From Paragyromitra xinjiangensis (taxonomy: Eukaryota; Ascomycota; Pezizomycetes; Pezizales; Discinaceae): a stretch of 64,000 nt of DNA. Positions 26,062 through 39,000 of the stretch are shown here, one piece after another. Each line of letters begins with the position of its first letter. Position 1 is the first letter of the stretch. Below the pieces are notes generated by a model. That model ran no database searches, was not told where the DNA came from, and saw only the letters and a program-made list of their open reading frames with translations. A program made the translations under genes and the position numbers. The stretch covers positions 2,418,001 through 2,482,000 of the forward strand of contig JBCAMK010000003.1 in NCBI GenBank assembly GCA_038503065.1. Direction: 5' to 3'.

Positions 26062-27845
26062 TTATTCTGTAGTCGCAGCCTCAACCGATTCCTTAGGAGA
26101 ATGATACTCGTACCTCGGTAACAAAGCCCTTTTTTCTTCCTACAGATCACAAAAACCATGTAAGCCTCTATCCAGCCTAGAAAGGGAACCAATGTTGCAC
26201 TTACCGGACTAATCTCATTATCCCCATACACCATCCGTGTCTCTCTCTTTGGCTTCTCGTTCTTCTTCTTCTCCGTCGGTGTCGCGACTACCTCAGGCGT
26301 ACCTGTATCTGGGCTCTCCATCTTAACCCCCTCGACCCCCGTTGCTGTCAATGATGCAGTACTATCGTTCCTTCCACTCTGTTGGTTCCCATTTTGATAC
26401 TGCTGGTTCTGCTGGTGATGCATATGCTGCTGCATATGCGTCGGCGGATGTTGCTGTCCCTGCATGCCATGTCCTTGGAACCCAAACTGCTGACCCTGAT
26501 GATGTGACTGGCCGAACTGCTGGCTGGGACCGGCAGGTGGGAAGGCACCTGGACCACCAAAACCACTTTGTGGAGCAGAAGGGGGGGCGTTCCAGCCTCC
26601 TTGCGCGCCCGGGCCACCGCGGCCGAAACCGCTGTTGTTCATGCCACCCATGTTAGGACTATTGAAGTTCGGTCGCGGGGGCAGACCAGGGGCATTTGGC
26701 CGGGGCGGGAGCCCGGGAATTTGGTGGGGTTGTGGAAGAGATGAAGGAACCGGGGGGGCTTGGTGGCGCTGAGGATGCTGAATGTGGGGTGGGGGACCTT
26801 GTTGGAATTGGTGTTGTGGAGGCGGGTTGAAGCCGCCAGGACTATGGGCAAAGCTGGGGTGCTGAGGCTGGAAGCCGTTGTAAGGGGCTGGTGGACCGCC
26901 GCGGCCGAAGGGGCCGGGTTGTTGTGAAAATGGGGACTGGCCGTATGCAGGTGGAGGATATGCACCCTGGTTTTGGGGTGGGTAGGTTGCCGTTGGGTAT
27001 GGTGCAGGGGCTTGAGGGATAGGATAAGCACTTTGCTGAAATGATGGTGGACTTTGAGCTGGTGCCTGCGGCTACAGGGGTAAATAGAATATCAGTAATT
27101 ATTCTCTGAATGGCGTCATGATAAAGCACAGGGGGAATCGAACATATGAAAAATTGTAAGAACCCACATAAGCTCCCTGGGGCGGTGATCCCTGGGCATC
27201 ATACGCTGCTTGGCCTGGACTCGCGCTTCGGCCAGGGCTCATACTCCCCTGAGGTCCTGGAGCCGCCGTGCTACTAGCTCCTGCTGCAGCTGCGGCCATA
27301 GCTTTCTTGTGCGCCTCGAGCTTCTTCTTGATCTCTTCAGGGTCCAAATCCTTCGAGATATCGATCTTTTGGCGCTTAGTTCCAGATCCAGACTGACCAG
27401 AGCCAGCACGACGATCAGCTTCTCGCTGGGCAAACGCTGACAAGATGCGCTGGTTATGGGCGGCGACCTCCGACTCGGGGATGCCTTCAGTCCCGAAGAT
27501 CTCAAGATCGATGGATTCACGGCCGGGAATCGCGTTATCGACAGCCTCCAGCTGCTCTTTGTGGACTTGCTCCATGTGGACTCGCAAACCTATGCATTGA
27601 TCAGAAAAATGAAAGAAAAAAAGGGCTTATTGCAGAGATGCTGTCTCAAGCTCGGGGAAGAATCAGAACTCACCACCTGCAGTATTCAATCTCCTGCCAC
27701 ATCGTTCACACTTGTAATGTTTCGCCTTCTGATGCGCGATCAGGATCTTGAGATCATCAAAGTCGCGTTCGCAGTAATAGCACCATGGTCGCGCTAGAAG
27801 CTCTTCGACCTCAGGGCGGTCTCTCTTATTCTTCTTCTTCGCCAT
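26062..27845 (-). CDS. BuGZ/ZNF207-like C2H2 zinc-finger protein
   Basis: Homologue of ZNF207/BuGZ, which in animals binds Bub3 and microtubules at the kinetochore; the fungal role is not established. Four exons: 27845-27674, 27589-27168, 27071-26205, 26139-26062; phases agree, 512 residues. Residues 1-80 hold two C2H2 fingers: [20 protein letters not shown] then KAKH, and [20 protein letters not shown] then EQVH, the second restored only by splicing exon 1 to 2. Next comes the family block [20 protein letters not shown]. The rest is low-complexity P/Q/G-rich sequence, like the disordered proline-rich tail of BuGZ. I did not find a clear GLEBS Bub3-binding motif. The last exon ends in a conserved-looking [17 protein letters not shown]. 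Start chosen at [12 protein letters not shown]; an in-frame ATG at 28006 exists but is less like the family. Confidence 0.88.
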
Positions 27846-28240
27846 TGCTTTATTTCTCCGGGATGCGACGCGTGTAGGTGTTGAGGTCTCTACTTGTGAG
27901 CGAGGGTCGGGCCTCAGAGGAACGTGACGGGGCTGAACAGGAAGAAGGTCGTGATAACGGGGGTTGGCGACACAGAAATTGCAAGGCGACTTTTCTCGAT
28001 AGGCCATAGGGGCCCAGATGTACGCCCCCTGAAAATAAATCAGCACTAGAAATAAACTGTTTGGATCAGTCAGCTGGACTTCTTGGCACGCTGGTTATCC
28101 CCCACACCACGTGCCTCTATCGGCCATCCCCGTTTCGTCTAAAGTAGGTGGGTCAACACCGCGAAAGTGATGCGAGACGGTTCGAAGTCGACGACGACGT
28201 CAACGCCTCTCATCTCGTCTCTACTACTGCCTCGCCCCCA
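27846..28240. promoter_or_regulatory. divergent promoter region, zinc-finger gene / Mim2-like gene
   Basis: 395 bp between two divergent start codons. No individual site is claimed. Confidence 0.4.
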
Positions 28241-28758
28241 ATGTCAGACTCCTCCTTTACTTCCGACTCAGATGAATACTCCATGACGTCGTCGGAAGGC
28301 TCAATTTATACTCCCGACGCTTCAACTGCTTCTCTTTCAGCCAGCATGCCATCCATAATCGAAATTCCCCCTGCAACGCCATCCCACGATTCAGCCCTAT
28401 CGTCAGTATCTGACGATGACAGCGATAGCGATGATGACGACGACGGAGATGCGGAAGAGGAGTGGCAAGAAAGCTTGAGGCAGTTGGAGCTGTTGATAAG
28501 TATGGTGGTTGTACCGTTTTTAGGGAAGTGGGTTGGACGGAGAACTGCATATTGGGGTATGTCCTCCCGATATTATCAGCGGAATTATCAGAAAGATGAA
28601 GACTCTTTTCAATCCCCCCGGGAACAATCAAACTAACTATTTATCTCACTTAAGCATGGGCAAAGTTCATGACCTGGAAGTACCCCGTCGATATAGTCAT
28701 CACCAATCGCAAAGCCTTCAACATTGCAGGTGCTGCGGCTGTTTCGGTAACGATGTAA
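28241..28758 (+). CDS. Mim2-like mitochondrial outer-membrane import protein
   Basis: Two exons, 28241-28556 and 28655-28758 (98-bp intron), in phase, 139 residues. The N-terminal half is acidic and serine-rich (SDSDEYS.. SDDDSDSDDDDDGDAEEEW). The conserved part is EEWQESLRQLELLISMVVVP + FLGKWVGRRTAYWAWAKFMTW: a short hydrophobic helix flanked by WQESLRQ and a GRR motif, as I recall for Mim2, a subunit of the MIM complex that inserts helical proteins into the mitochondrial outer membrane. The junction restores YWAWAKF. The size and acidic tail before a single membrane helix fit this family. The assignment rests on recall of motif layout; another small outer-membrane protein is possible. The frame is open upstream of the ATG, but no ATG precedes it. 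Confidence 0.65.
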
Positions 28759-30779
28759 GGGGAAAGGGCAGAAAACTAGATAAACTTTTCAATGTGGAAA
28801 AATATTGCATCATGGAGTTTAGGCGTCATTTATTTTCCCTTCTTTTCTATCTTTATACCTAAACCTACTTAGGCATGATGAGCGGAAGCACGTATCTTGA
28901 TACACAGACGAATCATGACACGAGCAATAGAGGTGTATAGATTTGTGAGCTATTTACGTATGCTACAATCTTGTAGATTTTTCAATTGACTAGGGAAACT
29001 ATGATAGTACTTCCTGGAACTACTACTCTATTGTAAGCTAGTTACAAGTGGAATCTGGGCGTTTCGCAATTCCCTTCACAGGAAATCACTCGTGCGCCTA
29101 AATATCAGGCTACGAATGTTTGCCATATAGGGTAGCCCAAAAGAAGCTTGCGGGCTTTCTCGCCTACCCTAATCTTCCAGAAAATGGCCAGCTACTCCAT
29201 ACTAAAAAGTGCCCAATGATTATCCCAGATGCCATGAAAATAGATAATTAAATTAAAAGATACAGGCTCTATCCGCATCAGGCAACTAGTCCAATCCAAC
29301 GGGCGCTGAGCCTTTCTTACGTTCTCTAGTGTGGTTATCTTGAGAAAATTGTTACTTTAAACCCTTCGATTTCCAGTGCCATGACCCAAAGCGACTCCCA
29401 GAGCACCACCAGACCCATACACTGTATCCCTGAGTACTTCAGTTCATCAAATGTTGAGACATACCTGAAGCTCCTGCCAGAAAGTGTAGTACAGTGAATT
29501 GAGTCCCGAAATGATAGACGGACCAGTTTTGGGAACCCTGTTTTTCCTGTAGTTGAGTCGCAAATTTAGTTTTAACTAAGACACCGACAAGTACCTTCCT
29601 CTTGCTTGAATTGCTAACTCGCTTGAAAGTGTCAAGAAAGGCGATTGTTACACTCTCTTATTCCAGGAAGGGCAAAATAAGATCAAAAGTAAGGCCTGCC
29701 GGGGCGGTTTGGATAGTTCGCACACCAAGTCGCAAGAAAAAGTCAAATGCTACATAGTGATTTAGGTAAGCTTGCACTCGGCGTGAGGGAGTTTGTGATG
29801 ATACCCAAGTTATGTTTTAATCCCCCTGCTTCTTACTTAAGTGCTCGTTCTCTAGCCCGTAGATCCAAGGGAGGAAGCCCGTAATCTATTTATAGACGAA
29901 TCCTAGGAGCCAGGTGAACTTTACCACAAACGGTTTCCCAAAATATCTGAGGAAAAAGTTTTTGATATCTTATATTGACGTCTAGCAGGAGATAACATTC
30001 TATCTCAGCCATCATGTGAGGATTGAAAAGAAGGTTACACAATGATAGGAACTGGGTAGATGCTCTAGTTAGCCATAAGAGGCCACGAGGGTGATCAGTA
30101 AGATACTAAGGGCACGAAGCCAGCTAAGAGGAGAAGACATTCGATAACCTTGATTCTCAAACTTTATTACATCGCAGAAGGATACTGACAGTGGACTTTA
30201 TCGCCGCTTTACTATCAGCACAAGTGCTGATACCAATTTCCTAGAAAAGTGATAGGGGTATGATGCTAGTGGTTACGGCAACTCGGCAACTCAGGTGATC
30301 CCGAGATTATGTAGGAATTGAAGCACACCTGGCTGCGTCTTTTAGGAAGGTCTGGCATAGATGTGGTACTTTCCAGTCTCGAACAATACTCAGTCACTAT
30401 TTGTAAGTGGCAGAGGTGTTCCCACAGCGACTACAAAAAATTAGTGCGCAGGTGTGATTCAGGTATCAGCTAGTATACATCCCACATTGATCTGGGGGTG
30501 TAAGTGCCACGGTTGCCAGTTGGCGATATCTTTTATGTTTTTCTCTAAACCTGAGATTTCGGTTACCAATGATTCAAAGCTCACGATATTGAGAGGTTGC
30601 TTAGTCACATTGTAGGTTTTACCAAAAGTCGTTTTACCCACCCAAGCAGGCTTGTCCTACGCGTCGTACAGCCGGCTACGTCACCAGCCAAACACAAACC
30701 CCACTTGTAAGTTTTGCTCCAAAACCTCCCATGAGAGCCGCATAAGAAGGCGTTTTAGACAGCATCCGAGAAAAACTCG
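28759..30779. other. 2-kb AT-rich intergenic region
   Basis: No supported frame on either strand and no repeat with clear ends. It leads into the 5' flank of the malic enzyme gene. May be decayed repeat DNA. Confidence 0.45.
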
Positions 30780-33309
30780 ATGAGTCTTGCAGCTTCTATC
30801 TCCTACTTTGCAAAAAGAAGGCCGTTTATAATCTTACGAGAGAAAGCTTCGTCACTAAAGTGGAAATCAACTATGGCTAGAAGATCACCAGAAGATTACC
30901 CGTTAGCAGCGAAAGGACCATTAGAATGTGCTTTGCAAGTAGGTTCTGAGACACGTTTTAAATCTTAACTACGAATTAACACTAAATAACCTGTAGGGGA
31001 GAGCTCTTCTCAACTCTTCATTCTTCAATAAGGGTTCGGCTTTCACGGTCCAAGAGCGTAAGGATTTCCAGCTGGAAGGGCTATTGCCAAATGCCGTGCA
31101 TACGCTTGGTGAGTCCATAAGTTCTAGGCTCCTGAAGCACTGATATCACACATGTCTAACAACGCGGGAAATCCAGAGCAACAGGTTGAGAGAGCCTATG
31201 GGCAATATACGTCACGCGAGTCCCCTATCGCAAAAAATTCATTCATGACTAGTATGAAGTATCAAAATGACGTATGAATCAATCCCTTGGAGCTTTAAAC
31301 GCACAACTTGTTAACTATTCTACAAGGTTCTCTACTACAAGGTGCATGCCATTTTTGGTTGAGCTAAGGCTATAGATAAAGGATTAACAGCTCCTCTACA
31401 GCTTATTCAAGCCCATATCAAAGAGATGTTCAGCGTCATTTACACACCGACGGAAGGAGACGCTATCGCGAACTATTCTAGACTATTTCGAAAGCCAGAC
31501 GGTTAGAAACCTAAATCGCCTTCTGTTGCCGAGATATAAGAAAAAACTGACCATCTGGAAAATAGGGTGCTTTCTAAGCGTTTTCGAGAAGGAAAGGGTC
31601 GCCCCAATTCTGAAAGAATTTGGAAACGAGGATGAAATCGACTATATCGTAGTTTCAGATGGTGAAGAGGTAGGGATTCTACTATTTTGTTGAACTTCGG
31701 GCATTGAACTAATTGAGAATTAGATTTTGGGGATTGGAGATCAGGGAGTAGGTGGTATTGGGATAAGTACGGCCAAGTTAGTACTAATGACGCTTTGTGC
31801 CGGTGTTTGTACCCATTTTACCCCAACTCCTTTTGTAACTAACTGATGAGAATAGGTACACCCAAATCGGTATGTCACTTCAGATTTTGGCTGTTTTCTT
31901 ACTACGAAATAAGCTAATCAACCCTTAAGTACCCTTCCAATTGTCCTGGATTGTGGAACGGACGTATGTCTTCCCATATATCTACCATATTCCCATACCA
32001 AAATTTAGGACATAATGTTAACAAAACGTATAGAACGAGGAGCTTCGAGAAGATGAGCTCTATCTAGGTCTCCGCACACCTCGAGTTCGTGGGAAAGAAT
32101 ATGGTAGATATTCTCATGCTTAATTAACTTCACGAAATATCACTCGCACTGACCGTTAAAAGATGAATTTATCGACACCTTTGTGCAGGAAATTAAAAAG
32201 CAATTCCCAAAGGCCATGCTCCACTTCGAAGACTTTGGACTTAGTAATGCACGCAGGATTCTTGAACAGTACCGCCCGCAACTACCGTGCTTTAACGATG
32301 ATGTTCAAGGGACAGGTGTAGTCACCATGGCGGCAATAACAGCAGCGGCATGGGTTGCGAAGATGGATGTGAAAGATCTAAGACTCGTTATGTTTGGAGC
32401 TGGAACAGCAGGAACGGGAATCGCCGATCAGTTCAGAGACGCGGTTGTCCAAGGAGGAAAAAGCAAAGAAGAAGCAGCCGCACAAGTCTGGCTTGTCGAC
32501 AAACCTGGTCTCCTCCTCGAATCCCACAGCGACAACTTAACAACCGCCCAGAAACCTTATGCTCGCAGCGACGAAGAATGGTCCGAGAAAGACACAAAAG
32601 ACCTTGTGGCCGTAATACGCGAGGTAAAGCCGCACGTCTTGATCGGCTGTTCGACACGGCCAAAGTCGTTCACCGAGGAGGTCGTCAAAGAGATGGCAAA
32701 ACACGTTGAACGGCCAGCAATATTCCCTCTTTCAAACCCTACGAAGTTGCATGAAGCAAACCCGGAAGATATCTATGCCTGGACCGACGGAAAGGCCCTC
32801 GTTGCTACAGGATCACCATTTCCACCTGTTGAGCACAATGGGAAGAAATATGATATTGGTACACCTCCCCTTCGCACCAACACATAGAAAAGCGGTAAAC
32901 TAATTTGATACTAGCGGAATGCAATAATGCCACCTGTTTCCCCGGAATTGGTTTGGGCTGCATCCTATCGCGCGCTACCCTCCTAAGCGACAAAATGCTT
33001 GTAGCAGCCATCAAAGCGCTAGCATCACAGTCGCCCGCCTTGGAAGACCCTGATAAGCCACTGCTACCTGATGTTGAAGATGTGCGCAGGATCAGTGCAA
33101 AAATCGCATGTGCTGTTGTGAAGCAAGCTGCAGAGGAGGGACTTAACAGGGTGCAAGATATTCCGGTAGAAAACGAACATGATCTACTCGATTGGGTACA
33201 GATGCAAATGTGGGATCCGGCATACAGGCCGCTAAAGAAGGTTGATCATGGGACGTCTACACGAGCTGCTAAGGGAGAACTGGGTATCGGAAGGTTGGGA
33301 AACGCATAG
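30780..33309 (+). CDS. mae1: mitochondrial malic enzyme, 12 exons
   Basis: Oxidative decarboxylation of malate to pyruvate, using NAD(P). Exons: 30780-30938, 30997-31108, 31177-31271, 31327-31341, 31402-31501, 31566-31669, 31724-31804, 31856-31869, 31930-31963, 32034-32103, 32163-32858, 32915-33309; total 1875 nt, 624 residues, every junction in phase. The N-terminus MSLAASISYFAKRRPFIILR is a mitochondrial presequence. Family blocks in order: LLNSSFFNKGSAFTVQER, MFSVIYTPTEGDAIANYSRL, ILGIGDQGVGGIGI, DNEELREDELYLGLRTPR, HFEDFGLSNA, PCFNDDVQGTG, the Rossmann loop MFGAGTAGTGIA, FPLSNPTKLHEA, and AECNNATCFPGIGLG. Exons 4 and 8 are only 15 and 14 nt (VLYYK; VHPN plus two bases). No stop or frameshift. 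NAD versus NADP preference is not readable by eye. Confidence 0.93.
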
Positions 33310-34445
33310 TGATGACAACGAATTTTATTGGTAGCAGTTTATGAATAGCTAATGAGTATGACAATTATATCCATCGAGGCCCCCACGTCCTGTTATCTAC
33401 TGCAACATTATATAATGTGTGGGCAACGCATCACCTGGCGGAAAATGTGTGGGTGAACCGCTTTGTCTAAAAAGACCAAAGGGGGAATGAGCTTATAGCT
33501 AACCCACGCCAAGGCATGCTCACGATCCTATGTGTCGACGCGCTTGATGCTAGAATGTTACAGCCGCCAAAAATTATTCAGGCCTATTACTGCTAGGCTG
33601 GTCCATGCAGTTGAGTAATTCAGGTAACCGGTCAGACAAAATGGTATGGGGAGATCTCGTGACTCCTTTTGGGACAGAAGCTTTCCGCTTTAAGTCCTTC
33701 GTGCAGGACCACATGTATTGTCCAGGTAAGCGCTGTTTTAAAGCTAATAGTACGAGTAGTTTTGGTGGCTTATGAGCTTTTGGGGTATATTTTAGCTTAC
33801 ATGTATACTATAACCAGCGACCAAAGTGATGGTTCCAGTTATACCAGCCCCAAAGGTAGGATTTATGGAACGCAGAGGGGATGTCTAGAATTATTGTAAG
33901 CCCCTATAGTAGCCGCTAAAATATCACGGCGCTGAAGTATGCACTAAGTTTAGCGTATAGCCGCCCCGACAGCGCCGAAACAAACAATCCAAGACCGCTG
34001 CTTGGCGAGTGATATTATATGATGAAAGCTAACATGGCAAAAAGCCAAAATTGGGGTCAAAACAATATGGAATATGATCTATAGACGGATATATTCGGGG
34101 TAGCAATGACACTAAGTTCAGCCTACCTGGAAACTTCCCTTTTCGGGCCCCACTAGAAAAAACGATACTAGGAAGTACTGCAGCCAGATCGATAACTTCG
34201 TTTCCCCAGCTTATGGCATTTTTTAACGATCTTAATGCCCCTCCGCTTGAAAGGGGCATAGATTTTGTCATTCCTATATATTTATGAAACTTGATTTAGC
34301 AGCTAAAGAAAAAGCCACACAGCAGAAAGGCAGCCAACAAATAAAATCGCCATCCAAAAATTAAGAGAAGTTAAACAAAATTCCACAGCCACCAGTGAGC
34401 TTCGAAATCGGTACTCCTATGAAATTAAAGACCGCACTCATACAA
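33310..34445. other. intergenic, between malic enzyme and BTB gene 3' ends
   Basis: No supported gene or repeat. Low-confidence frames only. Both neighbouring genes end here. Confidence 0.5.
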
Positions 34446-35238
34446 CTAGTGTAACGCTATATTCAAGAGGTCACATGCGAGATCAGTGAATTCAAACATA
34501 GTTTTTCGCATCTCCTCAGAGTGATTATCGAGCAGACTACGAGCCCTCTGAACCGTATTGGTTTTTCGACTTACAGAATCCATACCCAGAATTGAAAGGT
34601 TTAGATTCGCAGCATATGCAAATTTCCAAATCCAAAGAACTTCCAAATCGGTCAAAAAATCACAACTATTTAGTGCTTGAAAATTGGTTTTTGCTTTTAG
34701 AATAAGAACTGGGTATTCGTATTTATCAGCCACGACATAGACCTGCAGGGCGAAAAGTGCCGCAGCAAAGACCCTGGCGCCAGGTGATTCCTCAGAAAGA
34801 CTGCCATCTTGATTCCCCGGTGTTCCCCTAATGCTCGTTTGCATCTGATGGGTCCTGGTTGAACTGTGTTTGAAGCTGTAGGCTCCGGTCTGCAGGTATT
34901 GGATTAAGGCTGCTATAGCTTCTGGGTTGTCTTCCGGCATATTGATGGACATTTCCGAGGCTTCCCTGAAGCCGCCTTTAAGAGCAGACTGGAAAAATTT
35001 GAGTTCGCAAAGAACGCCTTCGTGTACAAAGAATTTGACGCGCTCTTCACCAACGTAAAGGGTAACGATTGGAGTTATTAGATGTCTAGAAACCATATAT
35101 TCGTTAGCTATTCCGGAAGTTACTCTAATAACAGGCGAATACTAACCTGCCGAATTCCGAAAGGGAGGCGACAGAAGCCGACGTATCTAGAACGTCTCTT
35201 TGTTCGGGTCTTGTCGCAGGGCTGGGTTTACGCGACAT
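34446..35238 (-). CDS. BTB/POZ-domain protein
   Basis: Two exons, 35238-35147 and 35085-34446 (61-bp intron), in phase, 243 residues. After about 30 disordered residues (MSRKPSPATRPEQRDVLDTS) comes a BTB fold: ITPIVTLYVGEERVKFFVHE, then LCELKFFQSALKGGFREASE and INMPEDNPEAIAALIQYL + QTGAYSF. This is the fungal KelchBTB-less type whose single BTB probably mediates dimerisation or Cul3 binding; function unknown. The C-terminal helices (YVVADKYEYPVLILKAKTNF) match the usual BTB-adjacent region. The start is reached only by splicing; the ORF ATG at 35096 lies inside the intron region and would lose exon 1. Confidence 0.85.
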
Positions 35239-36047
35239 AGCTATAGTAGTCTCCGTTGCTTGCGCCCAAACGAGTATCTAAAGCTAGATGTCCCCTGAAT
35301 TAACATTCAATTTATGCCCCGAGTTTTGTAGTTTGTGAGGGGGCCTGTACCTATGTATTGCTTCTCGGTAATGTCTACGCTGGTTGTGTGGGGTTGTGGA
35401 TGGTGGGCCTACATGCCCCTCTGCCAAGACACAACTTATTCACAGCCAATCACTCGAATATGCCTAGTCTCGCAATCGTTGTTCGTTTGCTCTAAATAGG
35501 GGTCTTGAGACTTCTCACTAGTCAATCAATAGCGAATATCAGTCACGTGACAAGTCAGGTTGCGAGACTAGAATATTTCCAATCAATAAGTCACCATTAT
35601 GAAGAAACAAACCACCAAGACGCTTCCCAATGAAATACCGTCCCAAGTAGATAGATTATGGACAAAACACAGCACCAGCCTAACCAAAGTGCATCACAAA
35701 ACTCCATTCAATTCCACCAGCAACAAACCATTTCCCCAGTTATTTTTGTTCCCGAATCCTATCGTTGCCATAATGCTACTCCATTCTTACACGCCAATTG
35801 CACCAATCCTCAATGAACCAAATCAATTCATCGACCCTATCCCATTCCATCCGACCCACCCAGCAAGAGAAAACGCAAGCCCATCCTACTTGAACAAGAA
35901 AGAGCAAGAAGGAAAAAAATACAGCGAACCCCGCCCAAACAGATAAAAGCAAACCCAAGTAGAAACAAACACCTCAAAACAAAAAACACCCCCATTCACA
36001 ATCGTAACCATAAAAACACCTATTTTACTTCGACCCACCGCCGCCCA
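35239..36047. other. intergenic, BTB promoter side, with a candidate MITE
   Basis: Holds the 108-bp inverted-repeat element at 35464-35571. The frame at 35599-35946 is low complexity and unsupported. Confidence 0.45.
35464..35571. mobile_element. candidate MITE, second family
   Basis: 108 bp bounded by perfect 12-bp inverted repeats, CTAGTCTCGCAA (35464-35475) and TTGCGAGACTAG (35560-35571). AATAT lies two bases outside the left end and directly outside the right end, a weak target-site duplication. The ends share only the TCTCG core with the 6.3/55.0 kb element, so I treat it as a different family. A single copy was seen. Confidence 0.5.
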
Positions 36048-39000
36048 TCAACCCCCAAAAGCACCACTCCAATGTGGTGGCATCCCCATCGGACTCCCCG
36101 CCCACATCCCATCAAACCCCGGCGCACCACCTTGTCCATTCTGCTGCAACGCGAACCACCCAGGACTCAACCCGTGTCCACTCCCCGGGGTTCCCGGCTG
36201 GCCATACGCACCCGCCAGCGCCGCAGCCGCCCACGGAGATGTCAGACCGGCGGCACTTCCAAACGCTGCTTGCTCAAGACTCATGCTCATGGTCGAAGGC
36301 GGACGCGTGCCCTGATTTGGCGGCATCAACGGACCAGGGATCAAGCTCTGTTGTTGCTGCTGAGCCTGTTGCTGAGCCTGTTGCTGAGCCTGCTGCTGCT
36401 GAGCCTGCTGCTGAGCTTGTAACTGCGCCTGTTGCACCTGCTGCTGCTGTTGCGCAAGCCCGACTCCCTCAGAGTGTCGCAGCGCATCATCTACTTTCCA
36501 CAACAACGGGCTGATCGAATCGGTACTGTAGCTTCTCCTCTGCTCGCCACCCGGACCCCACAAATGCGCAGTCTGCGGGTTCATCAGGTGCGGCTGCATC
36601 AGCATCGGTCTCATCGGCCAGGTGCCACCTCCTTCACTCGCAATCCCCTGTCCTGCGCCAACATTCATGAATGACGGACGAATAGGTACTCCACCGCCGC
36701 TAAAGGTCGGTACAGAGTGTGGCGGATTCGGCGCATAGACAGGACCCCCGGCGAATGACGGCGGGCCATTAGACATAGGACGGGCGATGCCGTAGTTAGC
36801 AGCGAAAAGCTCATTCATCTTCTTAATCTGCTGATGAAACGCCATATCGGCCTGTTGCGAGTTCGGGTACGCTGGCGGCATACCGTGATGGGTTGGCCCA
36901 AGCGGTCCCATAGAACGTATGCCACTACTACCGTATCGCATGGGACCGATGTTGCTGCTGTTGCTGCTGCCGCCCATGTTGTTTTGTGGATAAGATGGCG
37001 CGGGTAGGACAAAATCTGAATGTCTATCTGTAGTTGTGACGCTGGATCTACTCGGCGGGGGTAGAGGTGGGGAGAGCGATTGACTCCTGAATGAGCCCTC
37101 TTCGCCGCCGATGTCATGGCGCCATGTGTATGCCTCGGGACCCTTCCCGCGGCCGCATTTGCGTTGTGGTCTAGATTCCCAACCACCTTCGATGGTTGTT
37201 CCTGACGCATCGGAGGTGGCTTCCCAGTCTTCATCTTCCCGGCTCACGTTTCGGAAGCTGTAGCCTCCGTAGCGTGGTGCAGGTTGTTTATGTTGCGGGA
37301 GATTGAACTTTGGTGGTTTTGGCATGGGAGCGAATGGGTCGCTGAGACGTGCGGACTTCTGGTGATCAGTAGCGAGCTTCAACGCTGGACCACCACGTTG
37401 GCCCCTCGGCGCCGGACTACCATCGCGGAGAAGTGGTGTAGTAGAAGCTGCACTCCTCGATGTCCCCATTACTGGTGTATCACACTGGCCCGGTTTCAAG
37501 TCCGCAAACGGGTTCTCCAGATCTCCACCATCCCGTGGCTGGTTATCGTCGATATCAGAATCCTCCTCGTCAAGCTGCGCACCTTCAAACGAGCTCTCCA
37601 TCTCCGCTCTCAGATACGCTGGCAGACTCGGCGACTTCCTCCTCAGCTCCGGAGCAGGCGGGGGCGCAGGCGAGGTAGTGGCCTCTTCGGTGAACGAAAA
37701 GAACGGCCTATCTTTCTTCTCGGGGATCACCGTATCCTCCTGCTCAGAAACAACAGCTTGCTCATTATCACTACCTAGCTTGTCATTCTCATCCTCGCCT
37801 TCATCCTCCTCCTTGACACGTCCCAACCAGGGTCCTCCAGACGCCTGGTTGAAGTACTGTTGCGCCATCTTCAAAGCATACGTATCGGGATTATGTAACG
37901 ATTCCGGCGGAGTTTTCGCCATCCTATCGGACGACAAAATCCACGGCTTGCCGGCGCCGAAATAGTCTCGTTTCTCCTCCGTGTTCTGCTCTCGATCTAT
38001 TTCGGGCATATGTAAGCGTCTGACTCACGAGGCAAGGGCAGTGGCGACAAACCTCCAAACAGACCAACCATCTTCTCTTTGCCCTTACCCTTATCGACAG
38101 GCAGAGGTGAAAATAGCTCATCAAACAGCCAGGAATCAGACCCACTTGAACCGCCCGTTGTCTTCCTTTCCTGTGTCTTCATCTCTGCCTCAGTGCCTAG
38201 CAGATTCTCCATGTAGCTACGGTCACTAAGGGGCTTGCCACCCATCCTTCGTGAACTGCTTCGTGGCAAAAGAGGCTCCTTCTCAGTTGATGTCGCCAGC
38301 ACAGGTGATGAAGATATCGCCAGTCCAACTCCTTCATCCTCTGCATCGTCTATGAAGTGATCCTCCTCGTCCGTGACCTCCTCTACTGTAACTTTCCGCT
38401 TCATCGGATGCTCGATATTCTCCTTATTCTCATCATCCTCGTCCTCCAGTTCCGCAAGCCCATCGTTGATCTCAAGCTCCCTTAGCTCCCGGTTGATATT
38501 CTCCAACGCCGCTGTAACATTAAACCCATCCGTCACATGCGGAGTCTCAACCTGCACAAGCTGTTCCTCCGGAACCTGACCTAGTGGGGTCCTCGACCGC
38601 GACGCACCAGTTGCCGTCGGCCTTAGTCGTTGTGGCTCTTGCAGCTCTGGAGTAAACTCGTCATTAAATACCGGTACGTTCTCCCACGGCTCTACAGCAC
38701 ACAGAACCTGCAAGGTGAAGTTATCGGTTCCCCAGAGCTCGCCCTCCCATAGATCTTTCATATTATCGCCCTCGCCACCGTGCAGGAACCGAAACCGGAT
38801 CCGCTTCTCACACGCAGACTGATACCACTGTCGGATCTTCCTCGCCTCCGTCGCCTTCGGCCCCACAGCGAAGAACTCCGCCGCGGTGTTAAGCGTCTGG
38901 ATATAGTTCTTGACAGCAGAGCATAGGTGCTCCCACACGGTTTGAAAATTCCTCCCCGGATGCGGGATAGCAATCTCAGCAACCGAAAACGCCTTATCCA

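Noticed and set aside
35599..35946. 115-codon open frame
   Set aside because: Compositionally biased (K/P/N/T) and without recognisable motif; likely chance.
36072..36514. Plus-strand frames opposite the Q-rich region
   Set aside because: Shadows of CAG repeats; leucine/serine runs with no domain.
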